Shown in pieces: positions 11,601 to 21,480 of a stretch of 64,000 nt of DNA. A model generated the notes under the pieces. It had not been told where the DNA came from. It saw only the letters and a program-made list of their open reading frames with translations, and made no database searches. The translations under genes were made by a program, and so were the position numbers. Source of the stretch: Dissophora ornata. Its lineage: Eukaryota; Mortierellomycota; Mortierellomycetes; Mortierellales; Mortierellaceae. How positions within the stretch are numbered: the stretch's first letter is position 1; each line of letters starts with the position of its first letter. The stretch spans positions 1 through 64,000 of the forward strand of contig MU616654.1 of the NCBI GenBank assembly GCA_025201705.1, written 5' to 3'.

Positions 11601-14600
11601 GGAAACTCCCCGTCGCCACACCTTACCTTTAGCCCGAGGTCGCATCGAAGCTTCTGCTGCCAATCACCCAGATCTAATGGATATCTGTTTCAGTATCTCC
11701 GACGATGGCAACTACGTGGCTATCCATTCCAATGATTCTTCGATCAAAGGAATCCCTTGCCATATCTTCTCACATGGCCCCAAAGCCCCCGCATACGAGA
11801 ATATCTCTAGGCCGCGGCAATTGTCACAAATCACACTACCAACCGGTCTTGAAAATTACTATGGCCATGGCACGTTTCAATTCATTCCCGCGGATAACGC
11901 AAGTGATGGAACAAGTGACCTTGAGTACTACATCACTTGTGACGGGAAAGCGTTATCGATCTACAAGACGACTGGCAATTGGGAACGAATCCGAATGATC
12001 GTTCTTAGCTTTGAGCCAAGACTGGATGCGGCATTGGATGCGTTCCTTGGTATGCGTGGACGCTACTTCGCATGGACAGGAGACTTGGGCGTAGTGTCTA
12101 TCTGGGATCTGGAGACGTGTAAGCAAATCTCGCACTTCCAGGTCGAAGACGGCGATGCGGGCACACATGCATGTCTCTCAAGAGATGGAAGCCTGGTGGC
12201 GGTATCAGTCAAAGGCGCCATCACAATCCATGAGACGTTGTCAGGGATCAAAGTCGCCGAATATGGACATGGATTAGGTGATAATAATTACTTCGAGATC
12301 ATATTAGAGAATGAATTTGCAATTGTGCTGGATCAGCTGGAGGGGAAGGAGTCAGAGGTGAAGATGGTGAAGAGGAAAGTAGTACGGCTTGGGGACATGA
12401 GCGTCGTGAGGGAGCATAGTATTCACCGAGATTATGGTTTGCGGTATCCAGCACCGATGGATGGCCAGTTGCTCTCGTACTCTCAGGTGAGTTGCGAAAG
12501 CGAGTGTCGCTGTTACGCTTTTCGTCCATATTCATTGCTACATTGAATTACGCTCTCAAACAACGCCTCTCTCTTGTGCCTTTACTACACAACATAGGGG
12601 TCAGTGGTGAATATCATACGGATGGATAGCAAGATGATTGGCGCACCAGAGCCGCGGAGATTCAAAGACAGCCTTTTGACCCGTGCTTCAGTTGATCAGA
12701 TCGCTCAGTGGGCCAATCACACATACACATCCAGTTCAGGCGACACCTTCAACCTTTCCGCCACAACCTCAGTCATTCGAGGCAGATGGATGACTGTCTT
12801 GACAATGAAATTCACAAACCCCCAATATGACTCGGGCTCACTCAGTCGCTTGACTATACCTCTGGGTACCTCACACATAACCTACCCGACCCTGTTCCTC
12901 GGCGCTTCTTCACGGCTTGCTATCGTCACCGGCCGCTACCTTCAAGTTTGGAAGCTTTCAAGCGCAACGGCCTCCGACAATAACATCGCCGAGCTGGAAC
13001 TCGTGTGGGCTCTTCAAGAAGAGGACGAAAAAAAGCACAAACTGTCTGATATTTGCCAGCGTTTAGTACAGTGCGCTTATATGGATCATGAGAGCGGGGC
13101 CCAGTTTTTGATAGAACTTCAACCAGCAAGGTGGTGGCGACGACTCAAACAGATGCCTATTGAACCTGCGCGAGAGCATATCGAAGTCGTCACAGTTCCA
13201 TGCTCAGCGAATGATACGCTGTCAGTCTCACTCGAATACCGTGTACGGCAGGGGATCCGTGGTGCAGTCGATATGTATATCAGTGGGGCTCCAGCTTGTC
13301 AGAAAGCGGTAGCCCGATACTTGCGGTCACTGATCCGACCATCAGATGAGAACCCCGTTTCGAGCATTGTGACATTGTGCAAGTTTTGGAAGCACCAACA
13401 AAAGTCATATTTCGAAAAGATCATGGCGGACTTATTGCCAAAGACCGAGATTACATGGATACCCGAGACCAATGCAGGAAAGAGGGATAAGGAACAAGAT
13501 CCATTGGCAATACTCATGAAGATAGCGGAGACTCAACCGGCAGCGATTGGAGTCGCCAAGGTGATCATGCACTACTGTGTCAGCCATGCGAATAGCTCCA
13601 GGAACTTGTCATTCTTGGCCCCTATCTTTGGATCAATGCACGATGTGATGAACATGTTCCCAGAAGAAGCACTGGAATGTCTGAGCAGGATGGCGTTCAT
13701 TCCCGCGAAGGACCGGTCGTACATAATTGATAACCATGTCATTGTACCTCCACCGACGCTAAGGCTGCAGTTCTGGAGGCCCGCTCAGAAGTTGTCAGAG
13801 ACGCGAGAGCCGATCATGCAGCTGTGTGTAAGTCCGACAAGACCGGACCCGTCGAATGACAAGTTCACATTACCAGTGTTCATGGCGTCGTTCGATGCTA
13901 TTTGGTTCTATAATAACGATGGCGATTCCGACAGCGATGGTGATGGCGAAAGCGATGGCGAAAGCGATGGCGATGGGTATCGGGATGGTAGGACTCTGAG
14001 TAGAGCTCTTGCAACGACGACAAAGACGACTGACGGAGAGGCGATCGTCGGGAAGTCAGAGATGTCGCGGTGGAAGATTTTGTTTCATATGATCAGACTC
14101 AAATCAACATTGCAGAGCAAGATGTTTGTTGAGTGCTATGATTTCAATTTGGAATTCTTCGAAAACCCGGCCATCGCTGCTCTGGTCGCATACAAGTGGT
14201 GAGCAAAGAACTCTTGAATCTCACTTCGCGTGCGTGTAAATTAGTCTGTGCTGCAGCTCACTGGATTAATCTTTGTTTGATTTGTGCGACTACAGGAACA
14301 CGATCGGTTTCTCATACTGGCTGGCCCGGTTTACATTCCAATGCTGCTACTACCTCCTGGTCGTCATCGCTGCAAATCCTGCAAGTATATCTGGCAGATC
14401 GCACGGCCCTGTTCGGTGTCTTTATCGCCATCATTGCCATGGCTGCCGTCTTTGTATGGCTTGAGATCCTGCAGGCCGTTCAAGGATGGGCCAGATATAA
14501 AAAGTAATTAAGCGAAGAACAGGAAACTATCTATCTATGCAGTAGAGCAAGATCATGGTCCCGACAAATCATATTCACCTCCGAGATGCCTTCTTTTCTT

Positions 14601-16059
14601 TACAAAAAATTACTCTTTAGATCAACTTATAATTTTCTGGATTTACTGGCATTCTTGATTCCAATGGCGGCGAGTATCGACCAGTTGATAGTATTGGTGA
14701 ATAATAACTCTCAAGGGAACACGCGAATCCTTAGCTTCTCGGTTCTCATTATATTCCTACACATGGTAAGTATCGCGTTCCTCGCACTTGTGCGAGCTGA
14801 TAACGCCCCGGTAAAATATGCAGAAGACAACATTAGTCCAAGTCTCACATCTTCTATCACGTTCTGGAATAGCTCTTCGAGTTGCGGATCAATAAGAGTG
14901 TGTGCAAGTATGTGTCGATTATCCAGCAGGCCGTCGTCGAGATCCGGGTATTCTTCGTGATCTTTGCAGCTGGGATCTTAGCCTTCACGATCGGGATGCT
15001 TCATTTGCTACATGCGTGTCCTCTTGGAGGGTGCGATGACACGGGAGATAGTACGACAGGATCTGCATTCCCAATGCACTTCTTCGGCGCACTTTCGGCT
15101 ACATATTTCTTCATGGTAAGGATCGGCGATTATTGTTACTAAAGGGAACCTTCATTACACAAGAAAGGACTAAACGCGTGGCATTTCTTCGTGGTCTGTA
15201 CTTAGGGTGGTATATATGACCCCGTCAGCGACAAATTTGACGGCGATGACTGGGCCTTCCATATCATGATGGCTGTCTTTTTCTTCTTCACAGTCATCCT
15301 CATGCTCAATGTGCTGATCGGTAAGACAAATCATACGTTCATTATTGAACTGTGCCAATGCGTTGCATAATGCTACCCATAATGGCTAATCATGCCTCCC
15401 CTCCCATTTTTTGTACAACCGCTATTGCTGAAATGCTTCCTGCACATGTAGCTCTGATCAACGTGGCATTCAGCAAGGGTGATGACGGCTGGCGCCTTGC
15501 ATGGATTGAATCGCGACTGCGTTACATTGAATCCGCTGAGAATATGTCGTACCATATTCCAGGATACCGTGAGAGCCATTCCTTCTTCCCGAAGGAGATC
15601 TATTTCAGTGCAACGACACAACAAGTGAATGAATATCAGGAGAAATATGGAGGGAAGTATGGAATAAGGGCAGAGGAAGTAAAGGCAGCAGCCGCGGAGG
15701 TGAGAGATGGAGCCGATAGATCGGTTTATGAGAAGGAGTATGGTGTCGCAGGACGAGGACAGGAGAGCATTGATAAGAATGACAACCGCAGCATCAGTAG
15801 CGATCACATCGGCAACAACAGCAAGAATAACAACAATGACAGCAATGACAGTGATGATGTGCTTAAAGAGCTGATGGAGGAAATGAGACTGATGAAGAAA
15901 CACGGCGATATTCAATTGAAGGAGATGAGTGAGAATACAAGGCTTATGAAGAAGCAGAGTGATGCTCAGTCCAAGGAAATGAAGGAGATGAGATTGATGA
16001 AAGAGCAATTCCAGGAACTTATCAGCCACTTATCTCTTTCAAAAGGTGGGAGCCAGTAA
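8618..16059 (+). CDS. WD40 + TRP-like ion channel, copy A (diverged, probably frameshifted)
   Basis: The first and most diverged + strand copy. Well-supported exons are 10072-10240, 10324-10436, 10594-10743, 10906-10954, 11037-11192, 11324-12486 (WD40-like, with VVSIWDLETCKQISHF), 12598-14198 (helical linker), 14296-14503 (S1-S2), 14621-14765 (S3-S4), 14873-15115 (S4-S5, S5, pore helix), 15206-15320 (pore and S6) and 15452-16059 (post-S6 and coiled coil). The 5' part, 8618-9912, is proline-rich with recurring P(Y/H)(K/R)PLE units and runs in three successive frames; the last piece joins 10072 across a consensus intron (9913-10071). The S1-S2 exon is 208 bases where all paralogues have 207: an extra A at about 14372-14375 shifts the frame before S2. 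The gene is therefore probably a recent pseudogene, or carries an assembly error. Predicted role: non-selective or calcium-permeable cation channel. Confidence 0.7.
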
Positions 16060-16093
16060 TGATATCTCTGAGGTGGAGGTCACTCCGTTCATT

Positions 16094-16099
16094 AATAAA
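16094..16099 (+). terminator. Polyadenylation signal AATAAA, copy A
   Basis: The hexamer sits 35 bases after the copy A stop within the block CATTAATAAAGTTT. The same block follows the stop codons of copies B, C, D and E, so it is a conserved 3' end signal. Confidence 0.7.
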
Positions 16100-16194
16100 G
16101 TTTCTTAAGATATTCTGAGGTCCTTCATCAACAAGCCTAAGACATTTAGCCACTGTACTGAGGGAAGGTCTGACAATACTCTACATCTGCCTCC

Positions 16195-16500
16195 ATGCGC
16201 CCTGCGATTGATGATCTTTTGGCTGGTTTGGTCCCGGCTGATAGCTTGGCGCAAATCGACGGTTTGACCTTGAAAGGCAAGGTGGCAGGTTGGCGTTTGT
16301 CGAGCTCAGATCTGACCTCCCGCTCCAACTTCCTTGAAGCCCCCCTCTTAATCAAGTGGATATTAACTCTGATCTTATTCTTGTGTAAGTCCTCCGCCGT
16401 GATCAAGTTACATGGTTTCTTTGATTGTGTTGCTATCTCATCAAACGCCACTTGTACAGCACGCCGGAACTTGATGCATAACTCGCCGCAAAATATTACC
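16195..16500 (+). repeat. Spacer repeat R, copy 1
   Basis: Paralogous to 7874-8160, 28069-28345 and 53268-53580. It runs directly into the transposase remnant that follows, consistent with both being parts of one degenerate element. Confidence 0.6.
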
Positions 16501-16504
16501 TATA

Positions 16505-17300
16505 GACTTCATCACCTCGAAGGCGGTCGCCTCAAGTTGAGAGTGGATGGATTGGACATGCTTATACGTCCAGAGGCTTTTCTGTATGGGCCGTACTGCC
16601 ACAACGTTTCAGCGGAAAGGAAGGTAAAGATAAAGGGCGGTGTTGTTCACGAGCCGGGCCAAAAGTCATTGGTCATTATCTTTGCAGCATCCATGATTTT
16701 TTAGAGTAAGGAAACGAAGCGATTGGAAGGACGCTTTTTCATGGACACCGTGCATATCTGGTCAGCGCTTTGGAGGACGCATGTTTCCAAAACGACGAAC
16801 GATAATGCAGCACACAATGCAGAACTCCGGAACGACACATGACCAGAGATTCGCGAAACTAATATCATCGCAACCTATGACGATTGCCATGGCAACTCCA
16901 TTGCAACTTTATTCGAAAGCCTCCTCACGCAACTCTGCAGCAATCTAAACGGAATGTGTCTTGGCCCACGCAATATTCATCTGGATGGAGCGTCATACCA
17001 TTCCTGAAAACTCGACGAAAAGCTCACCAGTTACCAGTTCAGCGACTGTACCAGAGCTTCGTCAATGGCTTTTGGACAGGGGGCATGGCCTTCCACCTGC
17101 ATCGAAAGGCGGTAATCCAAGTAAGATAGTGCTTCAGGACTACGTCAAGAGTTGCCCAGATCGGTCAGTAGATGTGATTTGTGATATCACTGAAGCCCAT
17201 GGTGATCATGAAGCATACGAGACTCTGCCTTACCATTTCGAGCTCCCGCCCATTAGGAAGATTAGGATCATCGTCCAGAACGTGGCGGATGCCAACATGA
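16505..17300 (+). pseudogene. Tc1/mariner-IS630-type DDE transposase remnant, copy 1
   Basis: Broken coding sequence, readable only by moving between frames. Blocks seen are RLKLRVDGLDMLIRPEAF, then YCHNVSAERKVKIKGGVV, then a degraded region that elsewhere reads DDDCHGDF, then IHLDGASYH (second catalytic Asp region), ELRQWLLDRGHGLPP, KGGNPSKIVLQDYV and finally YHFELPPI (catalytic Glu region). The order IHLDGAxYHxR, WL-PxxxxK, GH, PYHxELxPI is that of DDE_3-type transposases. Nonsense and frameshift changes show it is inactive. Transposon ends were not found. Confidence 0.65.
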
Positions 17301-18114
17301 CGGGGGACTTGACAGCCTTGAAACTCAGAGCAGTTTTTTTTTTTTTTTTTTGGTGTTGGGTATATCGCCAAGATCTCTCCCCTGTTACCAAGTTCGCTGC
17401 CTAGAATTTGATTTAAATCCTCCTGTAAAATAATATAAGTGGCCTCTCAGTAATCTGAGAATAAAATAATGCAAGTAACCAGTGAACAGATATGAATGTT
17501 ACCTTGGCGACGAGAAGAGTGGGGAGTGTTGCGAGGCGTGAGTGGAGCAACGGTGTTGCCGTTTTCCAAGAACGTCTTCCCAAACACAGATGGAAGAGAT
17601 CCCATTTGTTTTCGAATCGCCGGTCTCTTGTGAAAGGCCGGTTACTTCTCCAAACCGAATTTCTTGATTTTGTATTTTTACGGTTATATCTGGCCGGTCT
17701 AGTTTCAGGCCTTGTTTCTTTTGCAGTTCAGAGGACGTGCTTGGACCATGTATTCAAATGAATTACCAACAAGTGAAGAACCGTTCGATTGTTGATTTTG
17801 AGGGTTCCTTGCAAAGTAGGAGCAACATGGTTAACAACCAAGGTCTCTTCCGAAATCGTCCAATAGGCTACTGCTCTGCAGCAGGATAAGCCGCATGATA
17901 ATACTATAAGAACCGATCTGGCAAGATCAGCTTCTCCACCCGCTCCACTCCGACCCCTGGACCCCTGGACCCCTGAACCCCGATCCTAGAAACTACTCAT
18001 GACTTCTACATGCTTCAAGCTGTGTGAAGAACAATGTTAAAAAAAGAGGACCATCTCTGTAACAAATGTAAAGTGAGTGAATATTCCAGTAGTGATACAA
18101 GACTTACAGATAGT
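17301..18114. other. Intergenic, degraded DNA
   Basis: Starts with a T run (17336-17351). It contains three near-perfect GGACCCCT-type units around 17952-17978. No convincing gene or RNA is seen. Confidence 0.35.
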
Positions 18115-18850
18115 CGAACATGATCCGAGTTTTTCTGTCCAGCGTTTGAAGGGCCTCACATGCTCCATCATGATCGTTATTGATCCGAAGCTAAAGGAAT
18201 GTGAGAAAGGTTAGACCTGGTTCGGTAAATCAGCCTCATTCTATGGCTGTAGAGCAATTCACGTACCCTCACTGCTTTTAACACTGCTGCATCATCAACA
18301 GTCGGCTCGGGGAAGGTCTCTTGCGTGTTCAGTTATCCCAAGGCATGTCCAAAAAACTCGGCCATCCGTGGCGTTGGAACAAATGGAGCAAATACGCTCA
18401 TGATTGCCCTATGTTGGTAGAAGTAAGAAATGTGATGAGCACTAAGGAAGTCAAAAGATCGACAGCAGAGAGCATTGTACCGGAACCTACATCGCGTCTG
18501 CAATATCAGACATAGCGATTTGCTTGTTAATCAGTGCTTTCACGCAAACCCTCTGATATTCTTGAAATTTGCAGGCCACGCAGAGGTCTTCGACCTTTCA
18601 CTATGAACCAATGAATCAAGGCGTTAGGCACCACACGCATCTTCGAGATAGTATTTGTGTAGGGAGATGTATGTACCATGCACACGTCGTGGTGTGAATC
18701 TTCTATAACAGCCAGAAGCTCTGCTTGCTCATCGTCCTTAATGACAATCGAATTGCTCGTTGCTGGTGCCGTTGTTGCTGGACATGTCGCAGACAAGGAC
18801 GACTCCAGTGACGACTCATTTGAAGCCGATGAAGATGCTGGCTACGCTTG
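18115..18850 (-). pseudogene. Possible degenerate multi-exon gene
   Basis: Short coding-like blocks lie in order on the minus strand: an acidic, Ser-rich block ending QAELLAVIEDSHHDVCM with a GTACAT donor (18850-18680), then MRVVPNALIHWFIVK, then MSVFAPFVPTPRMAEFFGHA, QETFPEPTVDDAAVLKAV with a GTACGT donor near 18267, and LRINNDHDGACEALQTLDR to about 18115 with a GTAAGT donor. A TAA stop interrupts the frame between FFGHALG and LNTQETF near 18332. The splice-like borders suggest a real former gene. I recognise no family. Confidence 0.3.
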
Positions 18851-18900
18851 AGGACTTGGGTGTGACAACACTACTGATGACGACGCTGATAAACCCTTGT

Positions 18901-18979
18901 GCTTGAAAGCGCAATTTTTCTTTTTTTTTTGACTAACAAGGACCCCCAGGGTCATGGGAGCTTGAAAGCGCAATTTTTC
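18901..18979 (-). mobile_element. Micro-retroposon with 20-bp target duplication, copy 1
   Basis: A perfect 20-base direct repeat (18901-18920 and 18960-18979) flanks a 39-base insert. On the minus strand the insert reads CATGACCCTGGGGGTCC, then TTGTTAGTC, then a run of ten A. The same body, again followed by poly(A) and again flanked by a direct repeat, occurs at 29296-29350. Target duplication plus poly(A) is the signature of LINE-type reverse transcription. The body is probably the extreme 3' end of a LINE or SINE. Confidence 0.7.
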
Positions 18980-19145
18980 CTCGAGGATGATGAAGATCCC
19001 CCCCCCTGCCAGCAGTATCATGGTGTGAGCAAACAAACAATAAAATGATATCAAAAAGGGTTATTACTCCTTCGATACCAAAGAGACACGCTTTCATGAG
19101 GGCAAGTGCACCGGCTTACATGTGCTCGAAGCGGCAAATGTTGTA

Positions 19146-19336
19146 TACAGTCAACCCCCCCGATATAATGCCACTCGCTGTACTGACATTTTTCATGTAG
19201 TGACATCACTTGAATTTTCATTATATTTTTTTACTATGCATTTCTTCTCGTTGTAACGACATTCCCATACAATCGCCTATAATGACACCTCCAAATCTCT
19301 GTACCAAACATGTCATTATAACGGGGGTTGACTGTA
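19146..19336. mobile_element. TA-flanked inverted-repeat element (pogo/Tc1-type MITE)
   Basis: The 187-base element at 19148-19334 begins CAGTCAACCCCC and ends with the inverted GGGGGTTGACTG. The terminal inverted repeat extends about 24 bases with small gaps (TATAATG on both sides). It is flanked by TA on each side, the target duplication of Tc1/mariner/pogo elements, and CAGT ends are typical of pogo/Tigger-like families. There is no coding capacity, so it is non-autonomous. Confidence 0.75.
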
Positions 19337-20035
19337 TTGTTCTGTGTGCGCGTCGGAGGCGGCTCTCGCTTGTTTTGACACGTCGGGCAATGGCGCTTCT
19401 GTATGTTTATGCTGAGAGGATGGAAATGGTAGAAACGAGTGTGAGGCGTAAGATGGACCAAAAAGGGGCGCAGCAACGAGAAAAGCGTCAGGTGCGAGAC
19501 CTACCAACATGATCACTCTCTCAAATTCTTTCAGCCGCCTCTTCTGAGCAGCTTTCGGAGACGGTTTGCACTGCTGACTTTGTGTGCTTTGAAGGTAGGG
19601 GATCACTATCGATCGCCAAAGCTTGTCAAATTATGATGCCTCAAGGACGACTTCGCTATTCCTCACCAAGCCTGTGATGCTGACGTCCCTTCCTGCGGTC
19701 TGTTCAGGGTGTGCCTGTTGGTCATTGTCGATGTTGTCGGTGGTAGAGGTTGAAGTGATGGAGGGGGGTTTTTTTACGCGTTCTCGTAAAAAATAGAAAA
19801 CAGCTCGAAAGCAGTCACTGAACGTCGCGAGTTCTCGAACGTCGCGTTTTGGCCAGGTGTTTATTCAGGCCGAGGCGTTGAGGTCACGAAATTGATTCCA
19901 TTGCAGTAGCACTCATCTTTGTTCCTCCCCAAGGTAAGATCTGCATTGTTTGTGTAAAATCCCGTGGCGATAGCAGTGAATAAATGAGCCTTGAACGCTT
20001 CTGGTCAATTCGTTGAGGGCTCTGAGAAAGATTAG

Positions 20036-20400
20036 CACACCCATGTGTTGCGCAGCCGTCCCACGCTTCAATGGGGTTCCCCCATAGCCGTCTTATTCTT
20101 GCCCTTTGACAAGGCAGAATGGCGGGTGTTTCGTGGTCTCCGATAGTGTTGCTTTCGGTTTAATTCGTCGTGCCTTTCTCCTTCGTCACCGCATTTCATA
20201 ATTTGATTCGACGGGGTCCCCATTGCTTTTGGTCATTTCAATGGGAAAAACTCTGAGGAGGCTACAACACCCATGCGTTGCGCAGCCGTCCCACGCTTGC
20301 TGGGACTCCCCCATGGCTGTCTTGTTCTTGACCTCTGACAAGGCAGAATGGCGGGTGTTTCGTGGTGTCCGATGGCGTTGCTTTCGGTTTAATTCGTCGC
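20036..20400. repeat. Tandem duplication inside the A-B spacer
   Basis: Two copies of about 140 bases (20036-20172 and 20262-20400) share CCCATG(T/C)GTTGCGCAGCC, GACAAGGCAGAATGGCG and GGTTTAATTCGTCG. The other spacers (about 29370, 37735, 45670, 54495) have a single copy, so this duplication is specific to this spacer. Confidence 0.65.
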
Positions 20401-20959
20401 GCTTCCTCTGGGTCGATTATCACCAGCTCTTTGATGTCATTTTTCTGCATTTATTTGAACGTCGCTAATAATTCACAACTTCTTCCTGAGATGACCACAC
20501 AAGCTCGAAAAATGGACATTGGTATCAATTAGGTGAAATAAATCAAGAATCAGGGAGACCAGTTCTGACATTGAGTTAGTATTGCAGAAAGTCTCTCGAT
20601 AGCTCATTGCATCATTGTTTGGTGAAGAAATGATAGGCACATAACACCTGCACCCGCTTTTCACCGGGCATTCGCTTGTATTTTCGCCAAATACTGACCT
20701 GCATCAGCCTCGTCACCTCACCCGCCTACTTTCTCCGACAGTCTCATCCAACAAATCATGGAGCGAAGGACAATGGAGCCACGAAACGCTTTGCACGGGA
20801 TCGCACTAAACGCTTTGACAGATCCGTTGCTGTGGGAAGTGGGAGAAGAGGCAGCGTCACCTTGCAGGGAATAAAAGGTCCTGTATGCAAGATGACAAAG
20901 ATCAAAGCATAGAGTAGGTAGGCGGAAAATAAATCAATTCAGTCCAAAAAATATACTTT

Positions 20960-21480
20960 TTGACAAGATTCTGTCAACTGATCCAAGGGGCGACGCGCCT
21001 TGTCTTTCCGCTTTTTGGTCGCGTCCATTACATAAGGGCCTTTACTAGTCGCCCTCTCTACTCTGCAGCAAATTGATGGATAAGCGGTCTCTCTTTAAAA
21101 TTGGGTTACTAAATGTGCCACAGAACGTACTCTTTCACATCGGGTTGGTTTTACAGATACGCCTCGATGGTATGCCTGTCCATTCGCAATGAAAACGTTC
21201 CTTCCGCTAACGTAAACAGCTTGTTTGCTGTTCTGCAATGCACGTCGCATGATTGAGATGGACGAGCCATCGCGGGACACGAAAATGCCATGTTGCACAA
21301 AAACAAATCCTTTTTGTTTACTCACATCTCGATCCTCAATCGCAAGCTTACTCCCTCGCATGAAGAGGCCTTCTAAGGCACAAGCTGTCTTTCACTCCCT
21401 GCCTCTCTTTCTCTCTCTCTTTCTTTTTGAAAACCGTCTCCAGATCATTTCTTACCTCCTACGCCATAAGCAATAAAATA
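20960..21480 (+). promoter_or_regulatory. Upstream region and leader of channel copy B
   Basis: Shared with the upstream regions of C, D and E: a GGGGC(G/A)ACGCGCC block, then TCGCCCTCTCTACTCTGCAGC, an AACGTACTCTTT-like block, TTTACTCACATCTCGATCC, a CT-rich run, and TACGCCATAAGCAATAAAA immediately before the ATG. Conservation across four paralogous spacers marks it as the probable promoter and 5' untranslated region. Confidence 0.5.

Noticed and set aside
17950..17980. GGACCCCT triplet repeats as a regulatory array
   Set aside because: Three units only, with no repeat in other spacers.
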